Shown piece by piece: positions 14,335-26,000 of a stretch of DNA of 36,712 nucleotides. The translations under genes and the position numbers were made by a program. The DNA comes from a virus, in the IMG/VR virus record IMGVR_UViG_3300002518_005145, positions 10,793 through 47,504 of that record. One strand, 5' to 3'. Under the pieces are notes generated by a model, which was given only the letters and a program-made list of their open reading frames with translations, did not search any database and had not been told where the DNA came from. Position 1 is the first letter of the stretch. Each line of letters begins with the position of its first letter.

Positions 14335-14992
14335 TTATTTTACAAAAGTTCACGAAGTCGCGATTATTGAATACGCTTCTACCGACGACAGAAGCGTTAG
14401 ATCGAGACTATACACTGAACTTATAGGGCCCGCCTTTAACGAGTTGGTTGATAAAATTGTTTATACTTATAAATTTAATACGCTGCCAAACATTGATTAT
14501 TTAAAAGATGATTGTAAACTCTGGCTTATAACAATTTTAGGAAAATATGACCCGGAAAGAAAATCAAAAGCTTTCTCATACTTTAGTGTGATTACGAAAA
14601 ACTGGTTTATTCACAAAGTAAAGCAGAACTCAAAAAGACTAAAAAGAGATGTGCAGTACGAAGACATAGATGCTACAAAAGTAAATGACATATTAGTGAC
14701 ACACCATGAGTATGAATCTAACAGAGAACAAAAAGAGTACTGGCAGCTTCTTTTCAAAGAAATAGACAGCTGGGAAAATTTAAAATTAAAAGAAAATGAA
14801 AGAAAGGTGTTAGAAGCGATTCGAATACTTTTTAATAGTATCGATGAAATTGAAATTTTTAATAAAAAAGCTATTTACTTATACATGCGTGAAATAACTG
14901 GTTTAAACACCAAACAAATTGTCAATAATTTAAATCGCATGAGAGAAAGATATAGGAATTTCAAAAAACAATGGGACAAGGGAAACGTTTAA
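14303..14992 (+). CDS. 55: T4 gp55-like late-transcription sigma factor
   Basis: 229 residues. PNIDYLKDDCKLWLITILGKYDP followed by KAFSYFSVITKNWFIHKVK (89-107) is the conserved core of phage gp55-like factors, equivalent to sigma-70 region 2, which binds core RNA polymerase and melts late promoters. T4 gp55 is about 185 residues; this version has a longer C-terminal helical part (about 130-229) ending in an RMRERYRNFKKQWDK segment that may be DNA- or clamp-related. In T4 the protein works with gp33 and the sliding clamp; neither partner is visible here. The basic N-terminus overlaps the previous gene. Confidence 0.82.
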   Translation: MKKRQQKKKNNYFTKVHEVAIIEYASTDDRSVRSRLYTELIGPAFNELVDKIVYTYKFNTLPNIDYLKDDCKLWLITILGKYDPERKSKAFSYFSVITKNWFIHKVKQNSKRLKRDVQYEDIDATKVNDILVTHHEYESNREQKEYWQLLFKEIDSWENLKLKENERKVLEAIRILFNSIDEIEIFNKKAIYLYMREITGLNTKQIVNNLNRMRERYRNFKKQWDKGNV

Positions 14993-15276
14993 AGTCGGGC
15001 GAATTTATAGAAGAGGCCATTGATAATGTTCGCCAAGATCGAGCATTGGCATCAACACTATTGATTGAATTAATGAAGATCTTGAAACAAGACGAGACAA
15101 AGCATCAACACTCTGGCCCTGTAGCGGCAAAATATCTAGAAACCCTACAAAGATCCAACGAGCAACTGGTAAAGCTATCCTCTCTACTTAGCAAAAAAGA
15201 AAATGTGACTTCCGGTTTATCTGCTTTAGAAAAGTCTGATATATACGAGATAATTAAAGAGCAAGAGGACGAGTAA
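14971..15276 (+). CDS. Small helical phage protein, function unknown
   Basis: 101 residues, overlapping the sigma factor gene by 22 bases. It is almost all predicted helix, with a central heptad-like stretch (AAKYLETLQRSNEQLVKLSS) and an acidic end. Size, helical content and a place just before the tail genes would also fit a small terminase subunit, but no DNA-binding motif is clear, so I do not assign it. Confidence 0.62.
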   Translation: MGQGKRLKSGEFIEEAIDNVRQDRALASTLLIELMKILKQDETKHQHSGPVAAKYLETLQRSNEQLVKLSSLLSKKENVTSGLSALEKSDIYEIIKEQEDE

Positions 15277-15285
15277 AGGGGGGAG
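15275..15285 (+). promoter_or_regulatory. Strong ribosome-binding site before the GTG start of the spike gene
   Basis: AAAGGGGGGAG begins inside the previous TAA stop and ends 4 bases before the GTG at 15290. It supports that non-ATG start. Confidence 0.7.
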
Positions 15286-15289
15286 ACTA

Positions 15290-18200
15290 GTGTCTGGAAA
15301 AGAAGTAGAGAGCAACACTTATTATTTTGAAAATCTAGATATTGGTGAGCTTGAAGACATCGCAACAGATGCTTACTCGTCTAGACAGTCATCAGATCAG
15401 ACTCTAGGCGATGCGTTCGCTGAGCTGTTTGAGAAACATTATAGTTATGACATAAAGAAAGGAACAGTCCATCCAGCTATTGTGCTGGAGGTTGTTTCTG
15501 GTCCCCAAGTAAAAGACGAAGCTCGTGCTATTGGCAAAGTCAACACAAAAACTTTAAATTTAGAAAGCTACCCTTACCCTTACTTTCGAGATAAAAAAAT
15601 ATCAAACGAGCCCTATCCGGTAGTCGTTATCGCAAAAGTGGCAGGTATTGATGTTGATACTAGTTGGCCAGAGGGCCCCGATGATGTGGCGCGTATTGAG
15701 ATTCATAATGAATTTCTCCAATTCAGAGAAGATGAAGCATTAGGCAGAGTCGGCCCTGGAAGTATAATATGGGTAACCTATAATAACGATAATGTACTGG
15801 TTTCATATAACGGCCGGCCAGTAGGAAAAATTGTCGGAGTGCATAAGACGAAAGCATTCGCTGATATTAAAACTAAGATTTCTGCGAGAAAAGCTTCAAA
15901 ACCAAAATGTCAGGCCGCCAGAAACTTAGCCGGCCCAGCCGGCGGATTTTATGTTGGGAACACAGACGCCAATCCCAATCCAGATATTGGGCCTCCTATT
16001 CGTAAGATTAAGGGAGAGATAAAAACAGGAATTTATGGTGATGGCTCACCGCAAACAAAAGCTCACTTTAATGCATGCTTAGAAAACGCAGACATTTCTT
16101 CAAGACATCAGATTCCAGGCCCAGCGCCTAATTCCAATAACGCTTTTATATGGGTTGGGACATTAAAAAACAACGGATATATGGATCTTTTAGATAGACC
16201 CATAGGGCAAGGCAGGGAGACTATTATATACGCACCCATGACATTAGATTTAACCGCTCCTGTTGAAATAAAATACTATTTTCATGACGCCGGCGGGTTT
16301 GGAGCAGCACACGTTAATGGACCAAGCACCACAGTTGCACAAGCTGCAGAAAATGCCTCGTTGCCTGGCAATGATTTTAGAGAAAAGATCGCTCCCGGAA
16401 TTAAAGATTTAAACCGTAAAGGCAGAAATTATATTTTAGTAATTCCAGAAATGGCCCACTCACGAGGTTACGGTACATCGACAAAAGACTTAAACCGTAT
16501 TGAAAGTTTATCTCTAGGAGAAGATGCTGGTACAGGCTTGCCACCTTCCTCAAATACCACGACCCTCAGAACAAGAATTCCTGCAGAAGCAAGGCCTCCT
16601 GTTAAGAATTATCTAGACAAAATGCGGATAGAGTCAAATAAAAACTTGCTTCAAATAACGCCTTTGAGAGAAAGAGAGTTTTCAACTTTTGACGGGTCTT
16701 TTACAGGTGGAAACTTTGGCGACTTTCATCAAGAAGTTGTAGACGTGCTAGACGAACACTTAGGAACAATAAACGATAAAGTAGAATTTGTTTCTATTTT
16801 AGCAGACAGCCTAGGCGGTATTTGTCTTTCTGGAATTGTAAAAAATGTTCCAAATAGCGAGACTCATGCAAACGGTGTGACTTCTTTTAAAAATGCACTA
16901 GCAAACAAACCTATAAGAATAGACTACATAACAGATGACAAGCTAGATGAACCAGGATTCTATAGTTCCTATCTAGGTCCGGGATCCCCGTCTTCTGTGA
17001 TATACGAACAGTTTCTGTCTCAAAGAGATCCTTTGAGTGATGGGTATACAGAGTTTAATTATATAACACCTCCCTCATCAAAGCAACAAAATGCTTTTTT
17101 TAATAATTTAGGAAAAGCAGAAGATTATAAAAAGAATTCTAAAAAAGCTTCAGGCTTGGGATCCAGAAAGTTTTCTTTTACAATCGCGCCAGAGATCACA
17201 GATCAGAGATTTGTCAGTTTTCACGTCGCTAACATTAGAGTAGGCTACGCTTTCTCAATGATAAACGACTTTTTAGATAGTTTTCCAGACTACCCAAAGA
17301 AACCAGACGCGAATACAAGCTTAAAGTCTTCTTATAACGCTGTGCCTGATCATGCATTTGCGTTAGCAACAAAACCGTCCTTGGGTGATTTAGGTAAATT
17401 AACTAAAAAAAGAGATGAACTGCTTCCCACAATAGAAGCATTTAGGGATAGGATCGACGCAGTTGTTTCCCCACCAGAAATTTTTAATGTAGCTCTCGGT
17501 GAACCAGAGCCGGATTATGATTTTGCATGCACTAAGTACGGTGTGTATTGCGAAAACGGAACTTTAAAGACAGGAGTTGAAAGTAAGTTTTTCTCTGAAT
17601 ATAAGATATATCTAGAAAACGAAAGAAAGTTTGAAGAGATTAAAATTTTGATTAATGGTGAACAAAATATTCAAAAACTAAAAAGATCCAAAGAAGCGCT
17701 AATAAAACAAAAAAATACTTACGACAATCTTTTTAAAAAAGCCAAAGAAGAAGCTTCTTCTGCAAGAGAAGGTTGGGATAGTTTAAGCTCAAAATTTGAT
17801 AGAGCAAATTTTTCTTATGAAAGCGTAGAGAAAGCGGCTAAACTAATTTCAGCACCTGAAGCATATAAAAAAATATTAGCTAAAATAGAAAACCAAATAA
17901 AGAATCTGACTCCAGAGGCCGTAAAAAGACCAGAAGACTGTGTTGATCCTCCAATAACTATCGCAGAAGCTACAGGAGTTGTTCCGACCACTGTTAAGTC
18001 ACGCGAGCCAGAAAATAACTGCTCAAGTATAAAAGTTGTAACACCGAATAATTTTGAAGAATTAGCGGAGATGATACCTTACTATCCAAAAAAATCAGAT
18101 TTTTCTTTTTCAGAAGGATCTCCATCTAAAAGCAAAAGTAAAGTTCACTTAGTAGAAGGATACAAAACCTCTACATTCAAATATCAAGCGCGCGGAGTAA

Positions 18201-18991
18201 ACAATTCACTAACAAGCAAAGAAAGTCCCCGGGTCTGGGCATGCATATCAGAAAACTTAAAACAAGGCTGCGAAGCAGCGTCGCAAGAATCTGGTTATTA
18301 TCCGTTTGAGATAACAACAGGTGCACGAGGACTGGCAGACCCAAAAACTGCTGGCGCCACAGCTTATACAACAGGAATTTCTCTACACAGCTACGGCTTG
18401 GCTGTCGACATAGATCCTTTTATAACTGGATACCGAAACAATGGCTATCCGCTTAACAGTATTTTTACTAATGCCTGGACACCTGGTTTTATAGAAATTC
18501 ACGCGATGGAATTGTGGAGGCTGGGGGTGTATTACCAATCACCCTCTATCCTAAAAAACAACGCATATGAAGCAGAAAATAGACCAAGGATGGCAGAAAA
18601 TTGGCGAGGCGCCCCTTCTAGATATTTTGGTGGAGGAGAGTCTGGAGGCGCAAGAGACAAATATGTTAATATCATGAATGCTTCGAAAGGAAGTCCAATC
18701 ATACCAGCCGGAGCTAACCCAACTTTGTGGGCTATACTTTTTTGCGAGAAAACAGGAATGCGTTGGGGTAACGGCTTGTTCTTAAAGAAACGCCACAATG
18801 GTGGTAAAATATGGTCACAGGCAGAGAAGGATAGAATCGCTACTATTTTTAATATACCAAGAATAGTAGACAGAGTCCAAGCAATATCTTGGAAATCAAG
18901 CATTGAAGATCATATGCATTTTCATTATTGGGGCGGCGCCTCACTGGTAAAGTGGAAAGATATAGAAGCAGCCCCAAAGAAGGAAGGATAA
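15290..18991 (+). CDS. Baseplate spike-like protein with C-terminal M15 peptidase motif
   Basis: 1233 residues from a GTG start. Residues about 60-190 contain strand-rich sequence (HPAIVLEVVSGP, then PGSIIWVTYNN, then GKIVGVH) like the OB-fold opening of gp5-type or VgrG-type spikes. Residues about 310-520 resemble an alpha/beta-hydrolase: YYFHDAGG, then YILVIPEMAHS, and a nucleophile-elbow-like LADSLGG with Ser507. Residues about 750-900 are coiled coil. The C-terminus carries an M15 carboxypeptidase/endopeptidase signature: SLHSYGLAVDID with His1033 and Asp1040, and EDHMHFHYW with Asp1207 and His1210 as expected base and zinc ligand. It probably opens peptidoglycan during injection, as the lysozyme of T4 gp5 does. 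The hydrolase-like part is less certain. Confidence 0.78.
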   Translation: MSGKEVESNTYYFENLDIGELEDIATDAYSSRQSSDQTLGDAFAELFEKHYSYDIKKGTVHPAIVLEVVSGPQVKDEARAIGKVNTKTLNLESYPYPYFRDKKISNEPYPVVVIAKVAGIDVDTSWPEGPDDVARIEIHNEFLQFREDEALGRVGPGSIIWVTYNNDNVLVSYNGRPVGKIVGVHKTKAFADIKTKISARKASKPKCQAARNLAGPAGGFYVGNTDANPNPDIGPPIRKIKGEIKTGIYGDGSPQTKAHFNACLENADISSRHQIPGPAPNSNNAFIWVGTLKNNGYMDLLDRPIGQGRETIIYAPMTLDLTAPVEIKYYFHDAGGFGAAHVNGPSTTVAQAAENASLPGNDFREKIAPGIKDLNRKGRNYILVIPEMAHSRGYGTSTKDLNRIESLSLGEDAGTGLPPSSNTTTLRTRIPAEARPPVKNYLDKMRIESNKNLLQITPLREREFSTFDGSFTGGNFGDFHQEVVDVLDEHLGTINDKVEFVSILADSLGGICLSGIVKNVPNSETHANGVTSFKNALANKPIRIDYITDDKLDEPGFYSSYLGPGSPSSVIYEQFLSQRDPLSDGYTEFNYITPPSSKQQNAFFNNLGKAEDYKKNSKKASGLGSRKFSFTIAPEITDQRFVSFHVANIRVGYAFSMINDFLDSFPDYPKKPDANTSLKSSYNAVPDHAFALATKPSLGDLGKLTKKRDELLPTIEAFRDRIDAVVSPPEIFNVALGEPEPDYDFACTKYGVYCENGTLKTGVESKFFSEYKIYLENERKFEEIKILINGEQNIQKLKRSKEALIKQKNTYDNLFKKAKEEASSAREGWDSLSSKFDRANFSYESVEKAAKLISAPEAYKKILAKIENQIKNLTPEAVKRPEDCVDPPITIAEATGVVPTTVKSREPENNCSSIKVVTPNNFEELAEMIPYYPKKSDFSFSEGSPSKSKSKVHLVEGYKTSTFKYQARGVNNSLTSKESPRVWACISENLKQGCEAASQESGYYPFEITTGARGLADPKTAGATAYTTGISLHSYGLAVDIDPFITGYRNNGYPLNSIFTNAWTPGFIEIHAMELWRLGVYYQSPSILKNNAYEAENRPRMAENWRGAPSRYFGGGESGGARDKYVNIMNASKGSPIIPAGANPTLWAILFCEKTGMRWGNGLFLKKRHNGGKIWSQAEKDRIATIFNIPRIVDRVQAISWKSSIEDHMHFHYWGGASLVKWKDIEAAPKKEG
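18980..18988 (+). promoter_or_regulatory. Ribosome-binding site supporting a TTG start
   Basis: AAGGAAGGA lies 6 bases before TTG 18995, with no nearby in-frame ATG. It overlaps the last codons of the spike gene, so the two are probably translated in sequence. Confidence 0.7.
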
Positions 18992-18994
18992 AAA

Positions 18995-19990
18995 TTGGCA
19001 ACTTCAAAATTAGTCAAAAAATCAAGAGATATTTCTGGAATGTCAAAAAAACGACGAGAGGAATATGAAAAGTTAACAGAGCAACAAAAGTTTATTAAGA
19101 AAGTCAGCGGCGTTTTTGGTCAAAAAAGAGCGCAAGCAATGACGACCAGGGAGGAATTAGAATCTGAACTCGTCATCGGCCGCGGCCCCGACAACAATGC
19201 CTACATCGTGATTGGCAATGACAGATCCGGCAAAGCACACACAGGATACGGTGGACGTGGACACACACAATGCGATGCAATCGATCTTGTCGCTGGCCTA
19301 GGAGGTTACAATCCTCAAGAAACGGATTCCAAAGAGAGGGAGATTACAACAAATCCTAATTTTTTCTTAGATTCTGCTAGAATTTACATATCACAAAAAA
19401 CTAATGTGGACAAAAATTTCGGCATTGGAGAGTTTGGAAACGCAGAAGAAGACGTAAGTGATGATAAAGATAGCAAAACTATTGGTATGTACGGCGCAAA
19501 ATCAGCAGTAGCGGCAAAAGCTGACAACATAAGATTAATTGGTCGAGAAAGTATACGCCTGGTAACAGGAACTGATGCTAAAAACTCTCAAGGTGGAGAT
19601 GTTTTAGCTAAGACAGGAATAGAGCTAATTGCGATGAACGATTCTAAATCTCTACAACCCATAGTTTTGGGTGATAATTTACAGTTAGCATTAATTACTA
19701 TATTGAACCATTTAGAATCTTTGGCTAAAGTAATGCATGGATACACAAAATATCAGATGAAATTTAATCAGGCGTTGTCAAAACACACACACATGTCTCC
19801 CTTCTATGCTAAAAGCACTTTAAAGTCTATGGAGGCCGTGATTGCAGGCGTGCAAGCAGATGTCGAAATTAGTGCAAATACAGAATTGTCCATTTTAAAA
19901 CACATAACTAATTTGCAGGGCGTTAAACACAATTTCCTTACCGAGAGTGGTGAGAATTTTATTAATAGCCGGTTGAATAAAGTTAATTAG
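18995..19990 (+). CDS. Putative baseplate or spike-associated virion protein
   Basis: 331 residues from a TTG start. A charged, helical N-terminus (to about residue 50) is followed by glycine-rich strand repeats (AYIVIGNDRSGKAHTGYGGRG, shortened here) and a segment like DNIRLIGRESIRLVTGTD, in which short strands recur as in the beta-helical tips of phage spikes. The part after residue 225 turns helical again (LALITILNHLESLAKVMHGY) and contains KHTHMSPF. It sits directly after the spike gene and before the giant protein. A structural role is inferred from position and repeat style; I do not recognise a named family. Confidence 0.62.
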   Translation: MATSKLVKKSRDISGMSKKRREEYEKLTEQQKFIKKVSGVFGQKRAQAMTTREELESELVIGRGPDNNAYIVIGNDRSGKAHTGYGGRGHTQCDAIDLVAGLGGYNPQETDSKEREITTNPNFFLDSARIYISQKTNVDKNFGIGEFGNAEEDVSDDKDSKTIGMYGAKSAVAAKADNIRLIGRESIRLVTGTDAKNSQGGDVLAKTGIELIAMNDSKSLQPIVLGDNLQLALITILNHLESLAKVMHGYTKYQMKFNQALSKHTHMSPFYAKSTLKSMEAVIAGVQADVEISANTELSILKHITNLQGVKHNFLTESGENFINSRLNKVN

Positions 19991-20000
19991 GATATAATAT

Positions 20001-23000
20001 ATGGCTAGCCTACAACAGTTAAGAACAGCTTGGAAAAAAGCAAACGGGCCGCGAGAAGCTCTAGACGAGTTTTACGAAGAAGTTCTAGAAGATGATATTG
20101 TTTTACAAGACGATATTCCTGACGTTACAAAGGCAGCTGCTCAAGATTTATCGAACACTTTAAATAATTTAAAAATCATATTTGAGACTTCTAGGTCTCA
20201 AACTCCTAATAATGATTATTATTCTCTCTCTGGCGAGGTTTCTGGCATCGGAGCTTTTGCTGGGGAGTATGTCTGGCCAGAAGATATATGCGAAGAAGGA
20301 CGCCCAGAGTGCACTTCTGGACTCTATGAATCCGCGGCATTGCTTTTTAAAGAAATTGTAGAAACCTTAAAAGTACTTCAAGAAAATCCTTTATTGACAC
20401 AAACAAATTTATATGACGATTTATTCGTGTTTGGTAGCGGTGTAACAGAAGATCTGCCGTCTTTGATAGACCAGGTCTTAGATTCTGCTCCTGATTTTAT
20501 AGAGCTTTTTCCTCAAATCACTCTTTCATTAAAAAGCGATGTTCCTCCCGTAGCTCCAACAGCAGGTTTGGGCCCAGCTGCTATATTTAGCGATACTAAT
20601 TTAGAAGCTTCCTTAACCTTTCAAAGCTCGCAGACACACTATGTTGGTTTTTTATTAGATTCTGATAAGTCGGATGGTGAGAGATCTCGATCTTATTTGC
20701 CTGTTCGTTTGGCGCCCAATACTTCGGAAGAATCATTGTCTCTTGGTTGGTCAGACCCCAATTATTCCTTAATCAACAATAACGGAAATTTGGTAAAGCC
20801 GGCAAACAAAGATTCAGACGGCGTCGAAATACCACTAGGATTAGAAATAAAAATTGTTGAGATTGTGCCAAGTAAGACGGGCATGTGGGTTGGATTTGTT
20901 TCAACAGATTCTCGTCTAGCTGACGATCAGGTACCTGCAGGGCCCAACGGCCAATATACCTCTCGGTGGGATGCTTTTATTACCAATGGTCAAAGAAGGT
21001 TGCTGTATACCAAAGCTCAGTATGTAAGAATAAAAGAGGCTGCTATCAGCTCAAACCCAGATCCGTATCTTTCGGAAAGGGCAGCCATCGGCGACGACCA
21101 AGCCGCAGAAGCCCGAGGCTTAAAAGGCACAGGAGCAGTTAATCCAAAAGAAAATCAAAATTGGATTACTATAAAGCCAAATGACGTCAGGCTAAACTAT
21201 TACTCGTTCAACGAACATAATCTACAGGTCATCGCACAAGGCGACGAATCCAGTCTTTTGTATAATCAAAACACAATAGCAGATTTTCCAACTCTGAAAT
21301 ATTCTGAAGGATACTTTTATTTTATCTTGGGAGAGAAGCCTAGAAAAACAGAAGCCGAACTCATAAATGAAAGCGATGTTGATCTTGAAAGTTCTTCTTC
21401 TGAACTAGAAAAAGCGAAAGCTTCTGCGGGACAAGAATCAGCTATTTCTATAAAGGAAGAAGCGTGGAGCAACCTTTTAAATTATTTGGGTAAGAATACT
21501 GAGGGCGGAAACAGCAATCTTTACAACAAACTATATCAAGAGTATTTTATAGAAGTTTCAAAAAAACTAAATACAAAAGCTACAAACCCAAACAATCAAA
21601 AAATCTTATATGCTATTCGAGCTTCTTACATTGATTCACTTCCAGAAGTTCGTCGACCTTACATAAACAATTTTGAACCTGGCTCTCCTTATTTGACGGG
21701 TAACAGCTACGCAGTTTCTCTTCCAATGAGAGACGTCAAGAAGAGAGCAGATTACTTAATTAATAACGTTTTAACACCAGTTAAAAGCAATATTGAAAAT
21801 TCCAAGAAAAGACTAGAAAACGCAAATGGTTTGTTGTACGATATACAGCAACAAATAAAAGCAATGAAAGACTTACCAGTAGTCTTAGACAAGTTTTTGA
21901 AAAGACAATCTTTTCCCTCGTCTATGAACAAAAGCTTCATACACGATATGATTCTTGAGGGCACAAAAACTGATGATGAGGAACATCTTATACAAATTGG
22001 TATAAAAGACAACGGTGAAGTTGGGGGAGATGTTAGAGAAACAGTTTCGTACGTTTTGTTCTCCCCAAATCCGGATAAATTAAAAAATAAAGAAAAAGAT
22101 GATTCAGACCTGTTTTATGTTGATCCTTACTTGACAGACGAGGAGCTAAGCAAAACAACGTCTGTAAACAGAAGCGCGATACCTTTACAAATTGCTCTTC
22201 CATGGCTTCGAGCCGAACTTGAAGGTGCAACTGGAGCCCGCACACTACACTTGTTTTTGTCGCATGACAAGATAAAAAGAAAATTGCTAAAGTCTCAGAC
22301 AGATCTGCAAAAAGACTGGCCCGAATTATTAAGTAATTTTCTTGTTCCGCCGGTTAGGATATATCACTCTAGAGACCCTTCTTTGGTGGAAGAAGAAGAA
22401 CTTGATTGTGACGAGATCATCAAAAGGCTGAATAAATCTGGCCCCAACACAACGATAGAAGAGAGAAGACTGCAGAACAAATTGTACAGTACTCCTGGGT
22501 GCGCTGAAATATACTTCAATCAGTTTAAAGAAGATACTCCAGCTGTAAGTCCTGGTATGTCAAAAGAAGAGCTTGAGAGAAAAGCAGAAGAAGCGGAACA
22601 AGGCGCTAGCATACTCGATAATCAATACGTAAAAATTCTATATACTGGGTTCTTTAACTCCTTAGATCTTCGATCAATGACCGCACTTATAATGGCATGC
22701 TTAGAAAAAAAGCTAGGCATAGCGCTGACAGCAGAGGCGATATGTGAAGCTGCAATAATAAAACTAATTGAGGATTCTGGTACCGATTCTGTTGAAAAAG
22801 TAATGTTAGCGAATGCCTTGCTGTCTGCAGATTCAGAATCTAGCAAGAAGTTTCTAGAGGAGTATTACAAAGCTCCACCCTTCGCGCCCAAAGATACAGA
22901 AAAAGACGTATCAGTGGTTGATATAGACAAAGAGAACGCATTTACTTTCTTTCGTGAACTAGACGAAAGCTATAACAACGCCCCCTTGGCTACTTCGATG

Positions 23001-26000
23001 TTAATGTCTAAGAGAGCGCCCGGTGCGGTAGCTGAAGTTATAAAGAATTTAGAAAAAGGTGGTGTTTATGTAGAGCTGATACCAGGTAAAAGACCCACTA
23101 CCAGCGACCAAATAACTGTGCCATATGGCGGCGCGTTTTTCGATTCAGAACTGATAATTTCTGAAACTTATTCACAGTTTGAAATAGAAAACGAGAAGAA
23201 GAGATTGATGGATGTGGGTTATTCTCAAGAAGATGCCCGAGCAATAATGGTTGGAAGCGGATATTTGGTGGCCAACCCACAGCAGTATCAATCGATTCTT
23301 GATGGCGAAGATTTTTCCACACCCACCGGCAAATTTGCAAAATCAACAAGAAGCGGGCTTCTGTCAGGAGCAGTAAAGTTTTCTGGCACCGAAGACCTTC
23401 GTGCTGTTAGCCAAGACGCAGAGAATTGGTTACAGTATATGAAAGGTGTGATAGGCTTACAATCAATATGCGAGTTAATTGTAGGCCAGGTTCTTGATGG
23501 CCTGCAAGATCTTATAAAAGACCCTGGCGCATTTTTTAGTGGCGGCGGCAAAGGATGGTGGGAAGATTTTGTTGATAGCTTAAAAAGACAATTCTCGCCC
23601 CCACTTCCAACATTAAGATTTCCGGACTCACTATCAACTGACAATCACATGGGCGACTATGCTCAAAAGCTCTACAAAACATTAATATCTATGGTTGCTC
23701 AGATGCTAGGGCAAATTGTAAGATTAATATTAAAGTCAGCGCTAGAGCAGTGTTTAGAAGAAGATAGCGACATCGGCGTTTCAGGTCGACCACCAAGTCT
23801 CCCACCAGATATACCTTTTCCAACGTTAGAGCGCGCCAACTTGCCTAGGTTTGACAATGTTCCAGCTCCAGACGTCGTCGCGTGGATGAAAGATTTATTA
23901 GATAACGTTACCACAGCCCAACTTTGTGCACTTTTGAGAGGCGATGCTACAAAACAAACTCTGACTAACTGCTTGATAAGAACAAGAGAATATTGGCCGG
24001 CCGTTTATAGTAACGGGGTTGATACCATATACGAGATTAGAGTAGCTTTTGAAAAGATAGGAGCAGAATTAGATTTAGACATATGCAATGTAGTGCAGTC
24101 CCCAACTCTAGTCAACAACTTATGTGAAGCAGTATATGACAGAGATGCCAGATGCCAAGAGCTAAAAAGAAAAGGCCTTACAGAAGCTGAGTGTCAAGAA
24201 CAGATAGACCGTGAGCTAGAAGATCTAAAAAGTAAAGCTGCCGGCTTAACAACTTTAAGTTTGTTAGACATTAACCCTCTTTCCAATTCTTTTCCTCCAA
24301 TATGCGGAGATGGTGGAAGCTTTGTTATGCCCTCTGGCGTAAGAGACACCATGGAAAGAATTACAGACAATATGTTGACCAACTTAAAAGGGTCTTTGCT
24401 GCTAGATATGAACGGTTTAAAGTTTTTTTCAACGCCACCAAGAGCCTTGTTAGCTTTATCAGATCCAAAAGAGCTGAAAAATGCGCATAAAATGTTTATT
24501 GATATGGTTAAAAAACCTTATAGTAAAAACTGTCTTGCTTTAATTGGAGATCCATACAACCATGCTAAAGTGTTTTCCGAAGAAAAGAAAATGAATATCG
24601 GGCTGCATACTTTATATCCTATAACATATAACAAATATATCCACTATGGTAATTTCTCTACATGGACAGCGCGAAAAGAATCTATTGATTTAGAGATAAG
24701 CCACGTTAAGTACTCAAGTTTAGGTAGCGTCGCTGAGAGCGCTGATTTTCAACGCTCGGAGCCGGATTTGGCGAAAGATATAGAAGACTATTTGCTAGAC
24801 ACTAACTTAAGAAACAGTCCTAATTTTTTTGATAGTGAAGAATTGATGCCGCTAAACATTGGTTTGAACACCAATCTCTCCGATGACCCGGGTAAAATTC
24901 AAGACTTTGTTGCTGAAAAGACTGCCATTAATCTGGTCGGAGAAATAGAAGAAGAATTCAAAAAAGAAATAAAACCATTAAACTTACACCTGCTAAGGGT
25001 CGATCCAGAAAAAATTCCGACGTACGAGGCCGAGGATGACCAATTTCCTTCAAATCGAACGATCACCCGAACCTCATTTTCAAAAGACTACACTAATGTA
25101 CTGAAACGAACATATTCTTTAGATACAAAGCTTAAGGATATATCTCGTGATCCTATTAGTTGGTACTTGATGTTGCGAAATTATACTGGAGTTGATCTGC
25201 AGCCGATCCGCGGCGATCGCCGCGTATTTCCAAAAGAGTGGTTAAGGGGTGACCTGGCCCAACAGTTTCTTAATATTTTTCCCGTGAATTTAGAAGAGGC
25301 AAGAGGCGTGAGCACCACAACGACGTCGACAGGAACCCAGTACGGCAACGAGGTGGTTACAGTGGCCGGCCAGAAAGTCGTCGAGGGTGCCGGCACGTTC
25401 TATTTTGACGAAGATATTTCTAGTTATGGCCAAGATAAATGGTATAACTGGTTAAAAATATCTCCTGGGCTCAGAAATCTCCTTCCAATAATGATTGAAA
25501 GAGAACAATCCGGTCTTGGATCACAAACGTCTTTCCGCCCATTTAGCATCGCCTCGCCAAGAGAACACAATGTCGCTTTTGCTTTTATGGAGCTAACTTT
25601 AGGAGAAGCTACAGGCTTAAGCTACGAAAGAATACAAAAAATATTTCCAAACATGTTCGACTCTTTTTCTTTAGCTCCGGGTATTATACTGGGGATAGAC
25701 CAGGATGTGAAAACCGCAGTTATTCCAGCAATCTACGCCCTCGGCGCTGGAGATACAGATAATTTTGATATTGTTCAAGAAACGGTCCCTCAGCAAAGTA
25801 CATATTCTACAGGCACTGATCAAGCTGAAGGTTTCTATCCTTTTTATCTTGTCTTCGAGAAATTCTTTAGAGATCCAGACAGCCCCTTAAATACTAGTGA
25901 TCCGGATGTGTTTTCCTTAAATAAAGAAAAAGTTAATCAAGAATTATATGATTTTTTTGACAGCATCATACCAGATAGCTTTTTAAATATCTTGCCGGCC

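Noticed and set aside
14971-15276. Small terminase subunit
   Set aside because: Size and helical content fit, but no DNA-binding motif is seen and no large terminase gene is nearby, so I left it unassigned.
18532-18903. Long antisense frame of 123 codons
   Set aside because: It lies wholly within the M15 part of the spike gene, whose coding is well supported; the antisense protein has no recognisable features.
23288-23644. Antisense frame of 118 codons within the giant gene
   Set aside because: Composition-driven shadow of a long sense gene; no ribosome-binding site or family motif seen.
25213-25220. GCGATCGC as evidence for a cyanobacterial host
   Set aside because: HIP1 is informative only when it is highly repeated; I noticed just this copy, so it says little about the host.
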